64,000 nt of DNA from Actinia tenebrosa. Lineage: Eukaryota; Cnidaria; Anthozoa; Actiniaria; Actiniidae. The notes beneath the pieces were generated by a model that was not told the DNA's origin, ran no database searches, and saw nothing but the letters and a program-made list of their open reading frames with translations. Location of the stretch: NCBI RefSeq assembly GCF_009602425.1, contig NW_022261367.1, forward strand, positions 3,086 to 67,085, in the 5' to 3' direction. Positions 23,101-34,235 of this stretch are shown here, piece by piece; the stretch's first letter is position 1, and every line of letters begins with the position of its first letter. Made by a program: the position numbers and the translations under genes.

Positions 23101-26100
23101 ATTTGCATGTGATGGTGAGACCAGGAATCTAACCTGAGACCAGAGATAGGAAGGGAGTACGCTGCTATGTCAACATTGATTTCCCTGGCAACCCTGTTGC
23201 AACATACCAAGCAGTAGTCACGCTGACAAGTCAGTGAAATATTCCCCCAGGGGAGGGGGGAAAGTACAATAGTATACATCCATCTAATGCAACTAGCAAG
23301 TAGTGTGCAAGCCATATATACAATATGATATTGTGCCAAATAAATGTCATTCTTGTTTTCTTTAGGCCTCAGCTGCATCAGCCAACGCAAAGCTGGCTCT
23401 CTTCTTTGATTGGATGTTCTTTCAAACTGACAAAGACAACATCATGAATATAGGTACAAAATTAATAATCATTGCAAATCCTTTCATCTACATGTGAATT
23501 ATTATAATAATTGGGCCGGGATATTATTTGGAGTCCTTAAAAGGGTTATGTTAGAGGTTGTTTTACTGTGCAGACACACCATAACCAGGACTGCTCTAAG
23601 GAAGTGGAAGAAAGTTAACCAATCAGAGTGAAAATAAAGAAATCAAATTCAAGTAGGATTTGAACCAATCATGAATGAACAACCAAGCCTAGATATCTGA
23701 GAAAAACTTAGATGTTATCAACAACTGTGGGAATGATAGATTTTAATTGGCTAAGGTCAATGTGCTACTGATTTTGCTCTCTCCTGATTGGCTAATGTTT
23801 TTTATCTTAAATTTTGTTCAAGTGATCCTGGTTGTCTGCACTATAATTCTTGCAAAAGTTTCTGCAGAGTAATTGCTAGACTGATTCCATAGTCATAATT
23901 TTTGCTGGTCTTTGGCTTTTTTTCGTGTTAGCGACATCGAGAATTGACAAAAGAGCGAAAACACCAACTTATGGAATAAGTCTAAGTAATTGCAACATAT
24001 GAAATAACATATATTATTAAGCATATCATAATAATTATATAATACATACCTGTACATAACTTCCAAACAACTAGTTATTAATAAAAAGAAATTGCTGCAT
24101 CTTCAAAGTCTTTTAATCCATCTTCCTCTTACTCCTGTCCTTGTGAGACAGCATTGAGCAGCATGGCTATTCATTTTTGTGCTTCCAGGAAAAGAAAGGA
24201 GGTTACTAGAACCTTCTATTTAGTTTCTTGTATAATTGTTACCCTTTTGAACTTACTATAATATTATTATTAAAAGTCTGATATTAAACAAATTAAAATC
24301 TTAAATTCTGTTACCAGAGCCAGCCATTTTGTTGATGCACTGTTCCATCAGAAGCCATCCATTTATCACCAGTACACTCCTTGACTTCATCTGCCGGGTA
24401 TGATGCATTATGATCACATCAAGTTGTTTTGTTGTAAACGTTTTGTTTACAAGGTCACTTTTCTATTATAACTGCAGATGATGTCTAACTATTGCCCATC
24501 TTTGGATGGTTTTGTGAGGCAAGGAGTAAGAAATGGCTTCAGAATCATACAGAGAAAGAAAGTTGTCATGTATGTAAAACTAACTAATTGTCATTGTACT
24601 GTATCTCTGTCCAAGCATATAATTATTACAGTCTTTTAAATACTATTTTTTATTGTCCTATTGGCCTAATACACCTAGGCATTATATTTTCCCATTTCAG
24701 AACGTGTCACTTTCTTGGAAATAAGTTTTTTGTTTGAGCTGTATCCATATTTACCAAATGTATGCAGGATAGAAATATGGTTACCGATTTGAATAACTGT
24801 TTTGGACTGACCAGCCTTGTGCTCACGTGGAAACATAAAGCCATTACTTTTTACATGTATTAGAGGCTAGTCAGTCCAGAATAATAGTCAAATTGGTATT
24901 ATTTTGATATGCTGTATTATGTACACATAATCTGAAATGGAAAATTGTGCAGCCATGCTGTGAGTGCAGAACAAGAAATCTTGCACTGATTCGCAGACCA
25001 TCTTAATGCAGGCAATGTATATGCATGTGGTATTACAAAGTGATGATTACAATGATTGCCACCTTGCATTGTTCAGCCAATGACAGATGAAGTCCCTTCA
25101 CCTGAAAACTAGAGGTCCATTATCTAAGCACACAGTAGAATCTAATTGGCTGTTGTTATAAACATACAAACGGTATCCATTTTTATACTCACCTTGTGAT
25201 TGGCTGAAAACCACTGGGTGACTTCATTAAACTCATGGCACTGAAACCTAATCTTGAACCTTATTTATTTGTCATAATAATCCTATAGTTCTCTGTCACC
25301 TCTTCTGGATAACCCCAAGCTGGAAAGAGGACTGAAAGTTTTGGTTAAACGAGAATTAGAAGAGTTTTGTGTTCCTGGTAAGTCACTACTTTACAGTCCT
25401 TCTTACCTTCTTGAAGACATAAGACTTGTATGATTTATTCTCTACTTATCTTTCCTCCATCCTGCCTCTTCCTATCACCAGAGTGATGATGATAGTGATG
25501 ATGATGATGAAGTAAGATGATGATGCATGATGATGATAGTGATGATGATGGTGAAGTAAGATGATGATGCATGATGATAATAGAGATGATAGTGATGATG
25601 ATGATGATGATGATGAAGTAAGATGATGATGCATGATGATGATAGTGATGATGATGCATGATGAAAATAGTGATTATAGTGATGATGTTAATGATAATGA
25701 TGATGTAAGATGATGTTGCACAATGATAATAGTAATGATTATGATGATGATGATTATGTAAGATGATCATGCAGGAAGATGGTAGGAGTGATGATACATC
25801 TTCCAGGAGGATGTGTTCATGTCATTATCATGGGTTAACATTGGGATCCATATATAACATAGACATTCTGACATTTTACGTATGAACAATGCAAAGCACA
25901 AAAAGAAACCAGAAAGTTGGACTGATTCAATCTAAGCAATGATATGCTGAAATCCATATTTTCATGACTTCTTGGTTTGCAGGTGTAAAGCTTGAGGAAG
26001 CTTCAACTGATATCAGTCTCCAGTCCTCTAGCATGATGAGACTAGGAGGAGAACTAGGTTCAATGGACACTTCCAAAGATATTGAAACAGAAGACAGTGG

Positions 26101-29100
26101 TGTTGATGATGAGCTGGAGATGCCGGATGAAGAAGCCTTGTTCTCTGACCCTGAAGAAGATGAAGAAATGGAAGGCATTAAAAATGAACCAATAGAAAAA
26201 GACTATGAGTTTAAGCCAATAGTAAAGGAGGAAGATACCAGGCAAGGAGGGGGGACGTCAGCAAGTACGGGGGAGGAAAGGGAGAGTAATGAAGATATAA
26301 CAGAGCTGGAAGAACTTGAAAATATTGGGGAAGAATTAAAGAGCTTGCTGATACAGTTCTCCAGAGAAAGGTAAGCAAACCCAACCATAATAAACAATAT
26401 TTTATCCCACAGCCAATCAGAATAGAGGAAAGCCATTGTATATTCCATGGTATTCCACCTTTTTATCCTATTAGGGATTTTGGGCTACATTTATTTTTCA
26501 GTTGTATAGAATAAAATAGTTGAAGGCTGAAAGCCCATGGTCTGTCACTAAAACACCATTGCACATTAAATAATATTTTATTTTATTGTTTCATTTCCTC
26601 TTTCTTTGTTTCGCATCCCTACTTTGTTTATCCATTCTTTCTTTCATTTGTTCCTTTTCTCACATTTTCTTTACTCCATTTCAATCTCATTTGATTTCCC
26701 ATCATATTTCAGTGATCCCACAATGAGATGCAAGAGGATGGAAAACATCTTGACTGGTGTAATTGACCTCGTAAGTTACGTATATTAAAGAACTCTTTTG
26801 CCTATGATTTAAATAATTATTTGCCATTTTTGATAAAATTTACTTTCATTACACTCATCTAATTTCACAAAAATGGTAGCTGTGTAGTTGTAAAAGTCGA
26901 GCAATCTTAGGATACTTCTTGCTTCTTGCTAGCAGAGGGTTTAGCAAAGTTGCAATTTCTACAATTGATATACTCTGTTAGATGATCCTTCTATCTGTGA
27001 CAACATGGAACTCGCCCACCACACAACCCTCTTCGCAGAAAGCTGGGACCTCCCCCACTATTGTGTTTCCTTATGTGGTTCATCTATAAAGAAAGGGGAT
27101 ATAGAAATGACTGATGTAATGATAATGGCTGCCATATACATACTGTTATCCAGAATTTAGATCGAAGGACTGAGCTAGATTGCCCTGGGGATTGCCACTG
27201 ATGGCATTGCTGGCTTTAGCGCTAGGGCTTACTCTGCCTCGAATAAAAGTCTCATTCAGATTTTGTGAATTTCCAAACAATGAAGCTGTGGTATAAATTG
27301 GACTACCTGTGGTTGTATACACTCGGCTCTCAGCCAATCAGCGAGTCATTAGTAAACTGCTTTTCATGTTTTACTTTTCTCGACAGGAGGATTCTGAAGT
27401 GGACGACATTTTGAAACCTCTTGCTGTTTGTCTGAATTTTTGTTTGGTTGATGATCTTCTAATCTCCTGCTTTACTAAAGAAAGGTAACTACACGATAAC
27501 TACATCAAATTCAAAAATCGTTGTCGGATTCAAAAAGATTGAATCGTAGTAGCTTAGAGACTAGAAGGCTGCATGTTATAAAAAGTCAATAGTCCCTTTC
27601 ACAGTTCCCTGCACCATATTGATAGGTAGCCGTAGCTTTGCATCGAAGCGAGATGAAGGGTGAGCTTGCAATGATAGAGACCTTTTTTAACACCTTGGAC
27701 AATTATTCACCTTTCTCTATCATTGCAAGCTCACCGTTCATCTCGCTTCGATGCAAAGGCACGGCTACCTTTCAAGATAGCGCAGGGAACCATGAAGGGA
27801 ACTATTGATGATTGATAGACTTGCGGCATGCTTAATCATTTACTTTTACTTGGATGAATGAAATATTTAGGATCTTAGGGAGCTTTCCAGTCCGAGCGTC
27901 CAGTTCTCAAATGGTACGCGTCAGTCCTATATAACTGGTTGACCGAGTTATGAAAATAATGAGAACTGACGCATGAGAACTGGCTGCCAGGACTGTAGTT
28001 GGTTCAAGTTAATGGAAAGCGCCCTTTGTGTCACGCTCCCAAGCTTGCGTGCCCCCCCTTATCACTTTATTTATATTGCCCTTTACTTACATTATTGCAT
28101 GTTCTTTTTCGACAGAAATGTCGAAGAATCCTTGGAAAGTCCTGTCTATGAGCTATTTAGGTTGAGTACCTGCCAATTGTTCTTTCTTTCTTTTTTCTTC
28201 CTTCCTTCCTTTCTTCCTTCCTTTCCTCTTTCCACTTTTTGTCTGTCTGATCATCTTTCTGTATGTCTATCTTTGGCCGTTCACTCTTTCATTCTATCCT
28301 TCATTCATTCACTCACACACAAGTATTTCATCTAACAACTTCTGATATTCATTGCAGAAATATTTGTACATTACCCACACATGACGTCAGTAGAGAACGC
28401 TTCCTGTCTCTTCTGAGTGCTTTACATGAGGTCAACAACAAGTTTGGCTATCGCTTCTTGTTCTATCTCAAAGCCAGGTAAGGCAAAGGCTGACTTTTAC
28501 TTTTACTTTTTCTTATCCCTATCCCTAGTCATGTCGCTTATCTAGAAGTAAAGAGAACTTACAAGACTAACAGTGATGGAAAAAAGTTGTTTCCACACAC
28601 AAGTTGTTTCTTCAATTATTAAATTTTGAGTAACGTTTAAGGAAATGACATGTGATCAAATACAAAAAGTTAATAGAGGTTTTGCACCATCACGTGACGG
28701 CAGCCATGTTAGATGGCAGAAACAATACAGTCATTTTACATGAGAAAGAATTCAATTCCCGAGAGCAAAGGGGTTTATTGTCTAACCATCTAACCACAGG
28801 CAGCCCAAACTGTATCATGGGCGCCGGTACGTGATGGTGCAAAGCCTCCAATTAAAACCAAGCTCCACTGTTCACCACTCTTATGTCAGTTTTGTCTATT
28901 CTTTATTTCAGTGAATCAGATGAAGAAAGGCTGACGATGTATGAAGATTTTGCAACCACTTCTCGAGGAGAGAAAAGCTTACAAGCCTGTCTGATAGAAG
29001 ATCTAAAGGTTAGGGATACTTTTAGTTCACGTTTGCTGTTTGATTTATCAGCTTTGAACACATCTTTAGTGCTGTACTCCGATATTATCAGTTCCGAGGT

Positions 29101-32100
29101 CAAGGAAAAAACTGGGCCGTGTTTGGCATTGCAGTGCATTCTGGAATCGTTTTAAGGGACGAAATAGACACCATCTTGCAAATATTTCCTGAAACTGAAA
29201 TACTAACTGGAATACTATTCCCAGTAGTAGATGAGCTTTATGAAAAAGTGATTGTGGAATCCTTGCCGCCTCACTCTTTTTTATCCAGCGTACACTGTCA
29301 ACCTGGTTAGATAATAACCAGAGTTCGATGGGTCGGACTGCATGCATACTACATCCAGCCCTGATTCAGTAATAATCAGTTAACTACATTCGTTGCCTCA
29401 ATAAACACTTCTACCAGCAACTGTGATCCTACAGTTATGATATTTCTTATCAAGATATTTTCTATTGATAGGTGTGCCAAGATTACGACCCTAGAGCATT
29501 CCGTTACATCATACCGTCCATATACAGAAAGGTTAGTCACCATCCTGCCCTGCCCTGCCCTACCCCACCCCACCCCACCCCGCCCTACCCTACCCTACCC
29601 CACTCCATGCCTTCTTATCCCTAGTACGTATTGGTATTGTAATCTTTCTGCTCCTTTCTTATCAGTTTACCTCATACCGTCCATATTTAGAAGGTTAGTC
29701 TCCCCACCCCACCTAACCACTCCATCCCATCCTTGGTGCAACAATACAGACAACAAAATCGTACAACTTGTCGTGCATCATGGTTGAGTTGCAAGTTGCA
29801 GAGCAATGTTGATCGTATTACCACTTACGTCAGGCAACAAAAATCGATGTCGCGGGTTGTGGCTGCTTGTTGCAAAAAGTAGAAAGTGGCTCCACAATTT
29901 TGTTGCCCGTATTACCGCAGATTATCCTGTTTTCCTAGTATTGGTATTGGAATCTTTCCGACTTTCTTATTAGTTTGCTGAGCACGTGGTTGGTGATAGC
30001 GAAATCTTACACATGTTGGTGACCAATATGGAGCCAATACAGGTTAGAAGCAAATGTTGCTTGTATTTATTTCATATAGTATATAGTAGTAGCTTAGCGA
30101 GATTGCAAGAGCTGGAGGGGCGAACACACGTGTTTTAGCGCGAAGATTCCCGTTAAATCCCCAGGTAGTGTTGATGGGGCGAGCACACGCTTTTTGGCGC
30201 GAAGATTCCCGCTAAATCCCCAGGTAGTGTTGGAGGGGCGAACACACTTGTTTGGCGCGAAGTTTCCCGCTTAATGCACAGGCAGAGTTGAAGGGGCGAA
30301 CACACGCGTTTGGCGCGAACATTCCCGCCAAGTCAACAAATATTGTTGATGGGGCGAGCACACGCGTTTTGGCGCGAAGAATCCCTCTAAATCCACAAAT
30401 AGCCGAACGATATCGAAGACAATGCGAGCACACGCGTTTTGGCGCCAAGATTCCCGCTAAATCCACAAATAGCCGAACGATNAAATCCACAAATAGCCGA
30501 ACGATATCGAAGACAATGCGAGCACACGCGTTTTGGCGCCAAGATTCCCGCTAAATCCACAAATAGCCGAACGATATTGAAGAAATAGAATATTTAAACG
30601 CTCCCTCGTCCCCCCCTCCCCTTTGTTACTTTCCGTATAGCCTTTTGCTTATATTGAGGCATAATTACAAACTCATCTCGAAACTATCTCATCTCGGGGC
30701 TCGAAAAACAGATAAAGTTTATTTACGGTTTTTTTTTTCTTCAACAGCTTAACACATTTATCTGCGAAATAACATTAGGAGAATTAATCATCTTTGGAGA
30801 GCAAAAACAACTAGACACGCTTATTGGTAATTCAGTATACATTATTGATGTTTGCCATTCCAGGGTTGAGCAAAAAAACTGCCTCCAGTCGTCATTGCAG
30901 TGTATTGTGGGACTGTTGTGGGGACGAAATACAACAACTGTTTATTTGTACCATCCATTGAAATTACAAATTATATGAGATAAGTAAGAGAAGATAAAAG
31001 GTTAAGGTTCTAGCTGTCTGTAATAACCATAAGGGCTGAACTAAATCAGACAGCAAATAGACGCCATCTTGGAAATATGTGATTGCTGACCTTTGGATGT
31101 AATGATACGATTTCTCTGTTAACCATTTGGCCAGCATTAGTTTTCTATCCTTAATCTTATCCATATGGTTATACCTTTTCCTCTTCTAGAATCGACATTA
31201 GATTGGGAATCATTCGAGCAGTACTGTGTCTGGCAACTGATACAAGCAGAAGATGTTCTACTAGAATCAATAGTTGGTATTCTGCCTCTACTGAAACCAG
31301 AGCAGCACGCTGAAGCACTGGCTAACCTATTGATTCTGATGAAAAGTGTCCAGTAAGTCAATATATGTATATGTACACATAACAAGTTTGGGAATCGCGT
31401 TGGGCAGCACACACCACCTGTGGTTCACAAGTTACTAAAGCAATGTTAGTTCACCCCTCCCCCCCCCCTCCCCTCCCCTCAAAACCCCCTCCTACCTTTG
31501 GGTGTCTTTGTTTTGAATCACATCACATGGACAGAATTTGTCGCAGTTGTCGGGTCTCTCTACTTTAGGTTTTCTTCTGGATTATCTGGCTTTACTCTCA
31601 CCACAAATCTAATGCGCTCAATCTCAACTTTCTTCTGTAAGTTAGCCATGCCCCTTAGTTTGATCAACTCAAAGGTTGTTTCAAGGTTTGAAAAAATTAA
31701 CTTCGTACGAGTTCGAAACGAATAAGGAAACTTATATCAGAGAACAACAATGGGAAGCCATTTAGATGCTAATAACTTCTTGAACTTCCTCAGGCCTTCT
31801 CATGATCTTTTGACACCAGTGCTTGGAATGGAATGTCCAGACAAGAGACCTGGTAACCAGTTTGCTACAGCGTTGCTAAGATACTGGAGTCAGGAATATT
31901 CAAGTGAGCTGGCACAACTGATAAGTCAACAAGTATCTAAACAACTGTCTGGGGGAAAGAAAAGAAAGTGAGTAGTAAACGGATGGATTTTGAATGAGCC
32001 TTTTTAAACAATACTGGTGAATAATAAAGGCTCAAGGGAGATATCCCGCTTGCTTTGAAATGATTATTCGCCACCTTCCATACCGAGTCGGTTGACCGGT

Positions 32101-34198
32101 CACATGCAAATCATTCAATCAAGGATGCAAGGTAGTTACGAAGGATTATTCATATTTGAACCTTGCAGCCTCGGTCGAATTTTTCGTATTTGACCAATGA
32201 ACCGATGTATGGTAAGTGGTGAATGTTGAAGGTAATTTTAAATTCTTGGGGTGCAGCCACGTGACTTAAAATCCCTTGAGATATAAATAACAATGAAATA
32301 GCCAACATGTTGGTTGGTTAACAAGAGAAGCTAATGAGAAATGTTTTGTATAGTCAACCAATATGGCGGCTATAACGTACATGACATGCACCCCAAGAAT
32401 AAAAGTAATAAAAAAATGCTTTTATTATTCCTTGTGACGAACGGAAAACACATACAAGAGACACAAGTCTGTTAATACAAGTAAATCATTCCCTAGATTA
32501 TTAAATAGATTGGTTTCTCTAAAGGAAGTACAATCCTGTAAAGGCAAAGAAAAACTCTCCCTTCCCCTGCAGCAAGGCGGCTTTGACACGCAAATAAAAA
32601 CCAGAAAACTGAAAATTAGAAATTCGGGCAGCTCAGCAATAGGTCACTTGCATCATAGCGTCATTTACTACTACTACCAGAATCCTTTGCACACTCTATT
32701 TCTTTCAATTAATTAGTACCATTTGTCTTAGAGTGATTTTCATGAACCCGTGAAATAAATGTTAGCGTAATAACCATTAATACAAACTAGTACGAGCTAT
32801 TACTCATGAGACTTTAAAAAACGAAGTAATAAAATATAGTCAATAAACTTTCACTACAATGCTTAATTGCCTCACTAATAACCGCTATATTACACATTAA
32901 TATGCGGGTTTAATTTAATTTAATTTAATTTCACGGGTTTATGAAAATCACTTTATCATTCTTTTGATGAAATAAAATTTAAATAAGAAAAAAAATCGCG
33001 AAGCATTTTGGTAGTGGTAGTAAAATTATGCCATCTTGCAAACCAGCTGAGCGGTGAACGCGACGCTAAGCTTAAAAGAACGAAGCAAACATGACGGTAA
33101 AGTAAAATCGTCTTTCCTTTCCATACTTCTGCTTCTTGTAGGCATGTGTATTATGTTTTAGTCAAAAGAAAACAGAAAAATACGCAAAAGTTAGGTTACA
33201 GTAACCTGGGAATAAGGGCCGGGGCCAAACAGCTAACCGCCTTGTTACTGGCTAAAACAAAATTCACTGCTCAGTTTGGAACAGCCTATTAAACTGGTAG
33301 TTTGTTTTCTAGGAATGCAAAAAATCAGCCATCTGTGGATCAAGTGTTGTCTCACCTCGACTGGTTACACAACATATGTCAAGAACAAGAAGATATCAGT
33401 TGTAAGTTTATCAGTATGGTTGTTAGACTGTGAGCAGTCCCTCTATTTCTCTTGGGGAAAAAGTCCCTGGGGGAGGGGGCTGGCGAGGGAAGGACGAAAC
33501 TCCCCCGGGACTTTTGACTCGTAACCAATCTTCCTAGGCCAATCGACACGTACAGACAGACGGACAGTGACCAAGAGAATAGAGGAACTGCTCGCAGTCT
33601 ATTTGGTTGTTTTCCTACTTGATGTTCCCAGAGAAGTTGTAGAAATGCGTTGCATTATGGGGTGGTTTTGAGGGACGCTTCGCAGCAAGCGAAAAAGGCA
33701 TATATACAAGTATTTAGCGTCCCCATGAAAAGGCCCATGGTGCAACGCGATATTCACCTACTTATCAAATACAGGGTAGTTTCTATAGCACCTGGAAGTG
33801 ATACAACCACAAACCGTAGAAGCCTTACTGATGTTGTGGACATTTTTGTTTTAGTTTTTAAACAAGACAATATACGATCAGCTCTAGATCAGGCTAGAAT
33901 CGCTGGATCAGAAGCAAGAAAATCCAGGTAATGATTATGATTATGATGATTATGATATTTATATAGCGCTCTTTTCCCTATGGATATGTTCAAAGGCGCT
34001 TTACAATGATTTATGAATGAGAGGTGGTTAGTATGAGGTGTAGGCACTGAGGGTGGTCACTGCCAGGGTTTCTTTACGTCCTCAGTGGTTCTTTTACGGC
34101 CCTCCGATGTTGGTTAGTAAGTGTGGTGAGACGGGACCGCCATTTAAAGTGGTCATCCGGGCCACTTGAAAGTCTAACCATTTGCAGATGTAATTACG

Positions 34199-34235
<37 letters not shown>

